NCBI RefSeq assembly: GCF_014652555.1
Contig: NZ_BMZA01000019.1
Coordinates: 1-37,989 of the forward strand
DNA length: 37,989 nt
Direction of reading: 5' to 3'
From: Novosphingobium colocasiae
GTDB taxonomy: Bacteria; Pseudomonadota; Alphaproteobacteria; Sphingomonadales; Sphingomonadaceae
The notes under the pieces are model-generated. The model saw only the letters and a program-made list of their open reading frames with translations. It did not search any database and was not told the origin of the DNA. Positions 16,919-25,067 of the stretch are shown in pieces. The translations under genes were made by a program, and so were the position numbers. The first letter of the stretch is position 1. Each line of letters starts with the position of its first letter.

Positions 16919-17614
16919 TCAGCGCACCCGGGGGCCGCCGAACGGCAGCGGCGGGGGCGGACGGCGTGAACCGCGCGGCAACTGTGCCTGATAGGCACGG
17001 CCGCAGTGTTCGACGCAATACGGGAAGCCGGGGTTCACCTTGTCCCCGCAGAAATGGAAGTCCGGCTCGCCGGGGTGGCCCATCGGCCAGCGGCAGACAC
17101 GATCGTTGAGATCGAGCAGGCTGGTCTTGCCGGCGATCTCGGCGCTGGGCTTGGCGGGCACCAGCCGGCGCGGCGGGGCGGGGGGAATCGGCTGCTGCTG
17201 ATCGCCCGGACCCTGTCGCAGGAATCCGCCGGGCCCGACCGAGACGATGCGCGGCTGGTTGACGACAGGTTCGGCCGGTGTGGCAGGCGCGGCAGAGGCT
17301 GCCGCTTCAGGCGCACGCGCAGGCGGCGCACGGTCTTCGCGTGCGGCAGGCACTTCGGCAGCCGGTTCAGCGGCGCGGGCGGGCAGAGCGTCTTCGGCCG
17401 GGCGGGCCTTGCGCGGCGCGACCGGCGCTGCGGCGCGGGCGGGCTTCTCGTTCGGCTTGACCGGCGACGGCCGCGCCTTGAGGCCAAGGCGATGCGCCTT
17501 GCCGATCACCGCGTTGCGGCTGACACCGCCAAGCTCGTCCGCGATCTGGCTGGCGGTCGCGCCGCCTTCCCACATCTTCGTCAGCTTTTCGATGCGTTCG
17601 TCAGTCCAGCTCAT
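16919..17614 (-). CDS. gcrA: GcrA cell cycle regulator
   Basis: The gene encodes 231 residues from the ATG at 17614. The N-terminus MSWTDERIEKLTKMWEGG and the helix-turn-helix SQIADELGGVSRNAVIGKAH are nearly diagnostic of GcrA. The C-terminal sigma-70-interacting part contains DRVCRWPMGHPGEPDFHFC and YCVEHCGRAYQ, with conserved Cys and His. The middle, about residues 50-150, is an Ala/Pro/Arg/Glu-rich low-complexity linker, longer than in Caulobacter. GcrA binds sigma-70 RNA polymerase at GAnTC sites methylated by CcrM and controls cell-cycle genes. Its presence supports an alphaproteobacterial host. Confidence 0.96.
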   Translation of the reverse strand: MSWTDERIEKLTKMWEGGATASQIADELGGVSRNAVIGKAHRLGLKARPSPVKPNEKPARAAAPVAPRKARPAEDALPARAAEPAAEVPAAREDRAPPARAPEAAASAAPATPAEPVVNQPRIVSVGPGGFLRQGPGDQQQPIPPAPPRRLVPAKPSAEIAGKTSLLDLNDRVCRWPMGHPGEPDFHFCGDKVNPGFPYCVEHCGRAYQAQLPRGSRRPPPPLPFGGPRVR

Positions 17615-17768
17615 GCTCGTTCCATTCCCCCGCATCGCGCCGGGCTAAAATCATCCAGTATCGAATCGCGCCGAAATCCGGCCGACCGCGCGGAATACCT
17701 GCATCGCCCGGTCCCGGGTCCGCCATCGCCGCTTGCCTCAAATGCGGCCAGCCGATAGTCGCCCAGTC

Positions 17769-18647
17769 ATGGCCGATCAAACGAATTCGCCCGCCCTGCC
17801 GACACCATCGCAGATTCCGCAGCCCCGCGCCTTTCCGGCCAAAGGGGTGCCGCTGATCCCGGGCGTCAACGCGGTGGGCTTGAAGACCCTTTATATGAAG
17901 GAGGTACGGCGCTTCTTCAAGGTTCAGACCCAGACGATCTGGGCCCCGGCGATCACCACCCTGCTGTTCCTGGTCATCTTCACCGTGGCGCTGGGCCGGT
18001 CCGGCCGGATGGTGCTGGGCGTCAACTTCGCCACGTTCGTCGCGCCGGGCCTGATCGTCATGGGGATGATGCAGAACGCCTTCGCCAACGCCAGCTTCTC
18101 GCTGCTGGCGGGCAAGATGCAGGGCACCATCATCGATTATCTGATGCCGCCGCTCAGCGAAGTGGAACTGATGATCGCGATGGTCGGCGCGGCGGTCACC
18201 CGCGCGGTGCTGGTCGGGCTGGCGCTGGCGGGGGCGATGCTGCTGTGGCCGGCGGTGCACCTGACGATGGTTCACCCGTGGGCGGTGATCTGGTTCGGGC
18301 TGATGGGTTCGCTGTTCCTCGCCTTTCTCGGCCTGCTGACGTCGATCTGGGCCGACAAGTTCGACCATAACGCCGCCGTCACCAACTTCGTCATCGCCCC
18401 GCTCTCGCTGCTTTCGGGCACGTTCTATGTGATAGACAACCTCGCCCCGCTGTTCCGGATGGTCAGCCGCTTCAACCCGTTCTTCTATGTGATTTCGGGG
18501 TTTCGCTTCGGCTTCCTGGGCCGCAGCGACATTGGCGACAGCAATCTGGCGGTGCTGCACAGCGCGCTTGGCCTGGGGCTGACCAATCTGGCGCTGGGAT
18601 ACCTGGTGTTCCGCGTCCTGCGATCAGGATGGAAGCTGCGCAGCTAG
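17769..18647 (+). CDS. ABC-2 type transporter permease
   Basis: The gene encodes 292 residues from the ATG at 17769 (MADQTN); a TTG 12 codons upstream is less likely. After a cytoplasmic Pro-rich N-terminus come six hydrophobic segments, beginning IWAPAITTLLFLVIFTVAL near residue 60. The ABC-2 signature near the C-terminus is LLSGTFYVIDNLAPLFRMVSRFNPF, typical of the YadH/NodJ-like polysaccharide or drug export permeases. The usual ATPase partner gene is not adjacent: gcrA is divergent upstream and a GGDEF-EAL gene follows. The partner must be elsewhere. Confidence 0.9.
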   Translation: MADQTNSPALPTPSQIPQPRAFPAKGVPLIPGVNAVGLKTLYMKEVRRFFKVQTQTIWAPAITTLLFLVIFTVALGRSGRMVLGVNFATFVAPGLIVMGMMQNAFANASFSLLAGKMQGTIIDYLMPPLSEVELMIAMVGAAVTRAVLVGLALAGAMLLWPAVHLTMVHPWAVIWFGLMGSLFLAFLGLLTSIWADKFDHNAAVTNFVIAPLSLLSGTFYVIDNLAPLFRMVSRFNPFFYVISGFRFGFLGRSDIGDSNLAVLHSALGLGLTNLALGYLVFRVLRSGWKLRS

Positions 18648-18755
18648 ATATAAGCAAACGACGGGGCTTCGGCTGTGTGAGAGAGTGACTACAGGCAACG
18701 CTTTGCGCATTTCGCCTTAAGTCCATGGTAACCACACGCGTCTAACACCGGACCT

Positions 18756-20984
18756 GTGGAGAATGCTGCTCTCAGACCCCTCGGCCGACTGGCGAGGCTC
18801 CGACTGGCACCGACGCTGGTCGCGTTCGTGCTGGCGGCGTTCGCGCTGGTCGTCGGGCTGCTGATATGGTCCGGCGACGAAGCGGACCGCATCGCCCGGT
18901 CGCGCGACGAATCGATCGTATCCCGGGTCATCCAGCAAAGCGTCGAGCGAATCGCCCAGCTTCAGGAAAGCTCCACCGTGTGGGACGATGCCGTGCTGGA
19001 AACGCGCCGCCGCCCGCTCGATAACGACTGGATCGATCTCAACCTCGGCCTGTGGTTCCACGATTATGCCGGCTTCGACGAGGTCTATATCCTCGATCCC
19101 GCCGATCGCCCGATCTACGCCATGCACGATGCGCGGCGCGGCGCACCCGAATCCTATATCGCGGTGGAGGCCGCCGCCGCCCCGCTGGTCGCGCAGATGC
19201 GCAGCAACGACCCTTCGGTCCATTCGGGCAAGGCGCGGGGCAGCGCCATGCTGTCGCGCGGGGTCTGGGACCTCGCCATCCTGCGCGGCCGCCCCGCCGT
19301 CATCAGCCTCAAGCCGATCGTCACCGATTCGGGCGACTATGCCCAGGCGATGGGCACCGAATATCTGCACGTCGCGGTCGCCTATCTCGACGATGCGTTC
19401 TTCTCGCGGCTGGGACACAACTTCGGCCTCAGCAAGGCGCGGTTCCAGTCGGTGCCCACCATCGCCTGGGACGAGGCGACCGTACCCTTGCACGATCACG
19501 CGCGTGCCGTGGTCGGCTACTTCGTGTGGAAGCCGTTCGCGCCCGGCCGGCAGGTCACGCGGCTGATCGCGCCGCTGTCGCTGACCGTGCTGACCATCGC
19601 CGCGCTGATCATCTACGGGCTCGCCAGCAGGCTGGTGCGCCGCACCGTGGACCTTGAGGAAAGCCGCCGCCATGCCCAACATCAGGCCATGCATGACGGG
19701 CTGACCGGCCTTGCCAACCGCGCCATGTTCGAAACCCGGCTTGACGAACTGCTCGCCTTTTCGCGCCGGCATGACACCCTGCTCGGTCTCATCTACGTCG
19801 ATCTCGATCGCTTCAAGCAGGTCAACGATACGCACGGCCACCCGGTCGGCGATGCGCTGATCCGGCAGGTGGCGCAGCGCCTGGTGCGCGAGGTGCGCGG
19901 TTACGACATCGTCGCCCGGCTGGGCGGTGACGAGTTCGCGATCATCGTCACCCAGCCCGACACGGTCGCCGCGATCGAGCGTATTTGCGCGCGCATCGTC
20001 GCCGAACTGGAGCGCCCGTTCGACCTCTCGGGCGTGCAGACCTACATCAGCGGCAGCCTGGGCGTTGCGGTGGCACCCGAACACGGCATCTCGCGCACCG
20101 AGATCACCCGCAAGGCGGACATCGCGCTGTACAAGGCCAAGATGGACGGCCGCGACCGCTATGTGTTCTTCACTCCCGACCTCGACGAGATCGTCCGCCA
20201 CCGCGACAGCACCAACCGCGAACTGCGCCAGGCACTCGCCAGTTGCGACGAACAGTTGCGCGTCCATTACCAGCCGATCTGCTGCGCCCAGACCGGCGAG
20301 ATCACCGGGGTCGAGGCGCTGCTGCGCTGGCAGCATCCGATCCACGGCCTGATGAGCCCGGCGGGGTTCATCCAGGCGGCCGAGGAATGCGGGCTGATCG
20401 AAGTGCTGGGCAACTGGGTGCTGCGCAAGGCGCTGGCAGACGCGCGCGAATGGCCGGGCCTGCGGCTTGCCGTCAATGTCTCACCGATCCAGGTCCGCAA
20501 CCGCGCCTTCCCCGATGTCATCGGCGAGATGCTGGCGGCTTCCGGCTGGGACCCCACGCGGCTGGAACTGGAAATCACCGAGACCGCGCTGATGACCCGC
20601 TCGCAGGACGTCGCCGAAACCCTGGCGCGGCTGCGCGAGCTGGGCGTCTCCTGCGCGCTTGACGATTTCGGGACAGGCTATTCCTCGCTCAGCCACATCC
20701 GCGACATCGCGGTGGACCGGATCAAGATCGATCGCTCGTTCGTCAACGCGGTCGAAAGCCGCCCCGGCGCGGCTCTGGTCGAGGCGATCGCCAACCTGGC
20801 GCGGGCCAATGGCCTGCTGCTGACGGCCGAGGGCGTGGAAACGCAGGCCCAGTTCGAATTCCTGCGTGCCGCCGGCTGCCACGAGATGCAGGGCTACCTG
20901 CTGTCTCGCCCGGTGCCGGCCCACGCCATCACCCGCATGCTGGAAAGCGCCGATACCCGCCGCCTGATCGCCATCGCCGCCTGA
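18756..20984 (+). CDS. CHASE4-GGDEF-EAL bifunctional c-di-GMP enzyme
   Basis: The gene encodes 742 residues from a GTG start. A first membrane helix (LVAFVLAAFALVVGLLIW) lies near residue 22 and a second (LTVLTIAALIIYGLAS) near residue 275; between them is a periplasmic CHASE4-type sensor with SSTVWDDAV near residue 72. The GGDEF domain has RLGGDEFAIIV, preceded by RGYD at the RxxD inhibitory position. The EAL domain starts near residue 490 with VEALLRWQHP. It keeps the metal and catalytic residues: Asn in AVNVSP, Glu in ITETALM, DDFGTGYSSLSH, Lys in IKIDRSF and Glu in TAEGVE. Both synthesis and hydrolysis of c-di-GMP are therefore possible, set by an extracytoplasmic signal. Confidence 0.95.
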   Translation: MENAALRPLGRLARLRLAPTLVAFVLAAFALVVGLLIWSGDEADRIARSRDESIVSRVIQQSVERIAQLQESSTVWDDAVLETRRRPLDNDWIDLNLGLWFHDYAGFDEVYILDPADRPIYAMHDARRGAPESYIAVEAAAAPLVAQMRSNDPSVHSGKARGSAMLSRGVWDLAILRGRPAVISLKPIVTDSGDYAQAMGTEYLHVAVAYLDDAFFSRLGHNFGLSKARFQSVPTIAWDEATVPLHDHARAVVGYFVWKPFAPGRQVTRLIAPLSLTVLTIAALIIYGLASRLVRRTVDLEESRRHAQHQAMHDGLTGLANRAMFETRLDELLAFSRRHDTLLGLIYVDLDRFKQVNDTHGHPVGDALIRQVAQRLVREVRGYDIVARLGGDEFAIIVTQPDTVAAIERICARIVAELERPFDLSGVQTYISGSLGVAVAPEHGISRTEITRKADIALYKAKMDGRDRYVFFTPDLDEIVRHRDSTNRELRQALASCDEQLRVHYQPICCAQTGEITGVEALLRWQHPIHGLMSPAGFIQAAEECGLIEVLGNWVLRKALADAREWPGLRLAVNVSPIQVRNRAFPDVIGEMLAASGWDPTRLELEITETALMTRSQDVAETLARLRELGVSCALDDFGTGYSSLSHIRDIAVDRIKIDRSFVNAVESRPGAALVEAIANLARANGLLLTAEGVETQAQFEFLRAAGCHEMQGYLLSRPVPAHAITRMLESADTRRLIAIAA

Positions 20985-21014
20985 GAGGCGCGCAAGCGAC
21001 CGAAGCAGGCGGCG

Positions 21015-21395
21015 TCAGTGCGCCAGACCTCGCCGCAGCAGATAGCGCCCTTCGCGATAATCCTCGAAGATCTGCGTGAGCGACGGATGATCGACCGGCC
21101 CGCCCTCCCCGTCGGCAAGCAGGTTCTGCTGGCTGACATAGGCGACATAGCTCGATTCCTCGTTTTCGGCGAGGAGGTGGTAGAACGGCTGTTCGCGCGG
21201 CGGGCGCAGTTCGGCGGGGATGGATTCGTACCACTCCTCGCTGTTGGCGAACACCGGATCGATATCGAAGACGACCCCGCGAAAATCGTGCAAACGGTGC
21301 CGCACAACATCGCCGATGGCAAATCGCGCCTTGTTCCGCTGCGGTGCATCGATCACGCGGCCGGCCTGGGGAGAGTAGTAAGAGGCCCTGGTCAT
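21015..21395 (-). CDS. hspQ: HspQ / hemimethylated-DNA-binding (YccV-like) protein
   Basis: The gene encodes 126 residues from the ATG at 21395; the open frame to 21491 adds unrelated sequence. Family blocks are KARFAIGDVVRHRLHDFRGV, VVFDIDPVFANSEEWY and QPFYHLLAENEESSYVAYVS with QQNLLAD. HspQ is a heat-induced protein that binds hemimethylated DNA and, in Salmonella, enhances Lon protease specificity. The protein is about 20 residues longer than E. coli HspQ, through an N-terminal extension. It converges with the GGDEF-EAL gene and is the last chromosomal gene before the tRNA. Confidence 0.9.
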   Translation of the reverse strand: MTRASYYSPQAGRVIDAPQRNKARFAIGDVVRHRLHDFRGVVFDIDPVFANSEEWYESIPAELRPPREQPFYHLLAENEESSYVAYVSQQNLLADGEGGPVDHPSLTQIFEDYREGRYLLRRGLAH

Positions 21396-21550
21396 GGCTC
21401 CATTATAGGGTTTGTGCGGATGCGAGACAAGCAAAGCCCCGGCCACCTTGCGCATTTTCGCGCAAGAGGGGCTTGGCAATCCCCCCCACATGGGCTACCG
21501 GCGCGCTTCTTCGACCCCGGCGACCCGCTCGCCGTCAGGCGCTCTCATGC

Positions 21551-21642
<92 letters not shown>

Positions 21643-21782
21643 GCCTCGTTCCCAAGGGGCCCCAAAAGTCCACCGGGCTTGACAAAACTCCTAGAAATAC
21701 GAGGATTTTCCCATCCGGCCCGTTCCCATTGGTTCGTGCCCCTCCACAGGTTATGGGGTACGGAAATGGGGTATCCGCCGCC

Positions 21783-22256
21783 ATGCTGAATGACGCCAGA
21801 ATTCGCGCCGCCAAGCCCGGACCAAAGGCCTACAAACTTGCCGATGCACATCAGCTCTACCTCTATGTGTCGCCGCAGGGTTCGAAGCTCTGGCGCATGA
21901 AATTCAAGTTCGACGGGAAGGAGAAGACCCTGTCGTTGGGGCCGTACCCCCTTATCACTCTCGTTGCGGCTCGGGAGAAGCGAGACGACGCGCGCCGCCT
22001 GCTGGCAGAAGGCCTGGATCCCACTGTTCAAAAGAAGCTCAAGATTAAGGCCAACGTGGAGGCATCGCGCAATACCTTCGAAAAGATTGCGCGCGAATGG
22101 CACGAGGCCAATTCACACCAATGGGCCAAGCGTCATGCAGCCGATGTCCTGCGCTCTTTCGAGAGAGATGTCTTTCCCTCGCTTAGCAGTCTGCCGATCG
22201 CGGCGATAACGCCGCCCAAGGTTCTGGAGACCCTGCGCGCAATCGAGGCGCGCGCG
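21783..22256 (+). pseudogene. P4-type tyrosine integrase, truncated after the core-binding domain
   Basis: The start is ATG 21783 (MLNDARIRAAKPGPKAYKL) or ATG 21753. The N-terminal DUF4102 arm-binding domain is complete: ADAHQLYLYVSPQGSKLWRMKF and KTLSLGPYPLITLVAAREKR. The SAM-like core-binding domain follows, from NTFEKIAREWHE to PPKVLETLRAIEAR. The sequence then runs into the reverse strand of a transposase at about 22249-22256, and the reading frame ends at 22367 without the Arg-His-x-x-Arg-Tyr catalytic domain. It cannot catalyse recombination. Its place next to tRNA-Ser shows that the region to the right arrived as an integrative element now fixed in the chromosome. Confidence 0.88.
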
Positions 22257-23017
22257 ACGGCGAGCGAGATCTCGGCAAGATGCAGGACCATCGTCTCGGT
22301 GTTGCAGAAGGGCAGAACGAGACCGACACCCTTGCCGTGTTCCGGGCAGATCGCGCCAAAGGTGTAGCTGGTCCTGGGGTGCCGACGGCCGGGTTCCACG
22401 CCTCGCCCAGCGCCGGGTGATCTTGTTCTTCTGGCCCACGCGGGCCTCGTCCTGGAACCATTTCTCTATGGGTGTGCCCTTCGAGAGGGCTGCCCTGACC
22501 ATTGCCAGCTCGGCAGCGAAGCCCCCTTTTTGAAGGCCTCCATAGCATGTTCATTCTCGGCATGGTGGCGCGGCCGCGCGGTAAGCTTCACGTAGCCCAG
22601 CTTCTTCAGCTCCCGGCTGACATTGGTTTCGTCTAGCGAGACTGCAAATTCGTCATGAAGCCACTGGACCAGGTCAATCAGGCGCCAGCGCACGACGCCA
22701 TGGATGGCCGGGATCGGGCCGCGCTCAACAATATCCACCAATGCCCGGCGCTGAGCATCGTTGAGCCGCGAACGCGGCCCGGGAGCCTTGCCGTCGAGCA
22801 AGCCGTCACGGCCACGGGCATTGAACCGCAGCACCCAGTCCCGCACAATCTGAAGTCCGACACCACCGATCCGCGCCTCCGCACTCCGGCTACCCCCATC
22901 GTAAATCTCGGCCAGGGCCAGAAGACGACGCGCCTGGTTCGCGTGCTTCGTCGTCCGCGACAATCGGCGCAGCGATGCATCGTCATAATCGTCCCGCAAG
23001 CCAATCGCTGTTCCCAT
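22252..23017 (-). pseudogene. IS630-family transposase, frameshifted and 3'-truncated
   Basis: The - strand reads from ATG 23017 (MGTAIGLRDDYDDASL; an upstream ATG lies at 23092) through AEARIGGVGLQIVRDWVLRF, GPIPAIHGVVRWRLIDLVQW and ARPRHHAENEHAMEAFKK. At a C5T5 run (22522-22531 on the + strand) it shifts frame to FAAELAMVRAALSKGTPIE and WFQDEARVGQKNKITRRW, which includes a catalytic Asp-Glu region. Near 22380 it shifts again to YTFGAICPEHGKGVGLVLPF and LHLAEIS. Homology stops at the junction with the integrase, so about 80 C-terminal residues, including the last catalytic Glu, are missing. No intact terminal inverted repeats were recognised. The element is dead. Confidence 0.88.
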
Positions 23018-23175
23018 GGCGCCGAACTCCAATCTGTCAGCACCATCGAGGCAGATTTCTGCGGTCTCGGGAATCCCCAACGAGTCAGTCACCGCGCAGG
23101 TCTCCTAAGCTTGGTGCGCACCGGCGCGAGTTCGCGGCATAGGGCTTAATTTGGTCAATCCGCTGACTACCACAT

Positions 23176-23805
23176 TCAACCCAGGCTCTGCTGCAGAGCC
23201 GCATTGAAATGTGCGCGCAGGTAGTCGTGCCCTGGCCGAAGGAACGTCTCTTTCTCAAGTAGGCGAAAACTCACCAAAAACCCGCGCATCGAGACCAAGG
23301 TCATCGTCAGTAGCGGCAACAGTGCTCTCGGATGAGCAATTCCAGCCGCTTCTGCGATCGACAGAAATTCTCGGATGAAACCGCCTTCCAGCACATCCGT
23401 CATCCTTCCAACCTTGTCGGCAAGGTCTGCATCCCAGTGCGATGCGTCCTGAATTTCGGCGTTCGCCACGGAAAGGTCACTGCGGGCAACGCCCCAAACT
23501 ACATCGAAAAATGACAACAAGCGAACTTTCGGGTCGGGCTCCGCGGCGAGAAGTTGCTGGGTATTTAGTGTCATTTCCGATGTGATGAACTCAATGACCG
23601 ACGCCATCAAATCCAGTCGTGTCGGAAACTGATGGAGGATCGAACCACGCGGTATTCCACATGCCTCGGAAATCAATTGGATATTGGACGCGTGGTATCC
23701 TTGTTTTGCGATCAGTTCGACGGTCGTCGATAGAATAAGTTTGCGCGTCGCAAGCCCGCGAGCAGTCAATTTGCGCGTGCGGCTCTTGATCACCTGCTCT
23801 TCCAT
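23176..23805 (-). CDS. TetR family transcriptional regulator
   Basis: The gene encodes 209 residues from the ATG at 23805. The helix-turn-helix region lies at about residues 15-60: RKLILSTTVELIAKQGYHAS, then IQLISEACGIPRGSILHQFPTRLDL with the usual Gly/Pro-Gly-Ser-Ile-xx-x-Phe recognition pattern. The C-terminal ligand and dimer domain is hydrophobic and poorly conserved, ending HFNAALQQSLG. It is divergent from the GST-TonB receptor-GST group, which makes it the likely regulator of that group. The 401-base gap holds a palindrome suited to TetR binding (24140-24151). The effector is unknown. Confidence 0.88.
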   Translation of the reverse strand: MEEQVIKSRTRKLTARGLATRKLILSTTVELIAKQGYHASNIQLISEACGIPRGSILHQFPTRLDLMASVIEFITSEMTLNTQQLLAAEPDPKVRLLSFFDVVWGVARSDLSVANAEIQDASHWDADLADKVGRMTDVLEGGFIREFLSIAEAAGIAHPRALLPLLTMTLVSMRGFLVSFRLLEKETFLRPGHDYLRAHFNAALQQSLG

Positions 23806-24124
23806 GAAAGGTCTACAAACTCCTGTCCGGGCGGGGCACGGTCGCGCCATTCGCAAAACGCATAGCCTTCCGTTTCTCTGGCGGTCAACGCACTCATTAG
23901 GCTGTCGATGGGTTTACGACCTGGCCACGCTGCATCCTTGCGTTGCCGGCGATAGATTGACCTGGGGGTGCGCTGGGCACGGAAGACTCCGTGATGGGTG
24001 CACTGACGTCGGACATAGCGCCTTTTGAGGCCAGCCTCGACTTTCCACACGCCGCATCCAGATAAGGCTATGATAAATATAGGTTAATTTTTCTACGCGT
24101 TCTTAATCTCACGCTTGCATATGT

Positions 24125-24152
24125 GGTCATGTTCAACTAGTCATATATGACC
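24125..24152. promoter_or_regulatory. Candidate TetR operator upstream of the GST-receptor operon
   Basis: GTCATATATGAC at 24140-24151 is a perfect 12-base palindrome. A further half site, GGTCAT at 24125-24130, is inverted to ATGACC at 24147-24152. The palindrome lies about 55 bases before the GST start codon in an A+T-rich stretch (24060-24160) between divergent genes. The rest of the 23806-24206 gap shows no convincing gene; an 86-codon frame at 23790-24050 on the - strand matches nothing I know. Confidence 0.5.
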
Positions 24153-24206
24153 ATTTAACGGTTCGGCGTCGTCCTCGGGCGACGGGCGGGAGCAGGGAGA
24201 TTGCGC

Positions 24207-24974
24207 ATGAGCGCCGGTTTGAAGCCAATAGAAATTTATCATATTGAAGGAAGGCGTTCATTCCGTGTCGCATGGCTTTGCGAAGAACTCGGCATTCCCT
24301 ATCATCTGACATTCGAGAAAGATGATATATTTGCCTCTGTCGGATTAATAAGATCCGCGAATCCGAGCGTACCGATGGCACCGTCGGTAGTCATAGATGG
24401 CCATATGATCGTTGAGTCCGGCGCTATTCTCGACATCTTGCTTGCCAGATCTGCCGATACATCGATGCGTCCGCCAATAGATTCGGATGATTTTCTGTAC
24501 CACACACAATGGATGCATTTCGCAGAAGGGACTGCGCAGGCGAGGATGCTTGGGTGGCGCTTAGTCGCATCCGCGTTGGAACTGGACGTAGACGAATTGC
24601 CTGAAGGCTACCGACCGAATTCGCCTATCGCCGCAGCACTGCCGCAGGCCACCCCGACAGCCTTGATGAACTTTCTGATCGGGCCACGCGCGATCTTCGA
24701 CGCCATCGAGGCGTATCTTTCGGAGTTTCCGTATTTCGGAGGGTCGCGGTTCAGCGCTGCCGATATCATGATGCATTATCAGGTTCGGCATTCGATGTTG
24801 ATGAGCCAGATCGATCTTGAGGACTATCCGATTACGACGAAGTGGCGCGGCATGGTCGAACAGCGCCCAGCCTATATCCGTGCGGACAAGGCCGCCCAGC
24901 CCGGCGGTGTCGATGAACATGGCCTGCCGATTGGCTCGCCAATGCCGTTCCCCGTCCGCCGAGCGCGCACGTAA
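24207..24974 (+). CDS. Glutathione S-transferase family protein (GST A)
   Basis: The gene encodes 255 residues from the ATG at 24207, with GGGAGA upstream. The thioredoxin-like N-terminal domain begins IEIYHIEGRRSFRVAWLCEE. SVPMAPSVVIDG holds the cis-proline, and HMIVESGAILDIL is the Glu-Ser motif that binds the gamma-glutamyl part of glutathione. The helical C-terminal domain includes TQWMHFAEGTAQARM and FPYFGGSRFSAADIMM, the N-capping-box motif. At the position of the usual catalytic Ser/Tyr the sequence has Arg (GRRSF), with Ser two residues later. It is a clear paralogue of the GST at 27334, and a TonB receptor gene lies between the two. Likely roles are conjugation, ether cleavage or isomerisation of an imported compound. 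Confidence 0.88.
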   Translation: MSAGLKPIEIYHIEGRRSFRVAWLCEELGIPYHLTFEKDDIFASVGLIRSANPSVPMAPSVVIDGHMIVESGAILDILLARSADTSMRPPIDSDDFLYHTQWMHFAEGTAQARMLGWRLVASALELDVDELPEGYRPNSPIAAALPQATPTALMNFLIGPRAIFDAIEAYLSEFPYFGGSRFSAADIMMHYQVRHSMLMSQIDLEDYPITTKWRGMVEQRPAYIRADKAAQPGGVDEHGLPIGSPMPFPVRRART

Positions 24975-25067
24975 TTCGTCGGACACGAAAGACAAATGGC
25001 CGTGCCAGTTGTTGCATCACACTACGGCGGCCGAACAACTAGCTAACAAAAAGAAGGGGAGATTGGG

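Noticed and set aside
18717..20345. 542-codon - strand open frame opposite the GGDEF-EAL gene
   Set aside because: The + strand protein has complete, motif-rich domains; the - strand frame is a shadow without family features.
22522..22531. Programmed frameshift at the C5T5 run of the IS630 transposase
   Set aside because: A second frameshift near 22380 and the missing C-terminus show general decay, so a functional slip site cannot be argued.
23790..24050. 86-codon - strand open frame upstream of the first TetR gene
   Set aside because: It overlaps the TetR start, shows no recognisable family and leaves no room for the TetR promoter; treated as non-coding, though a fragment of an old gene is possible.
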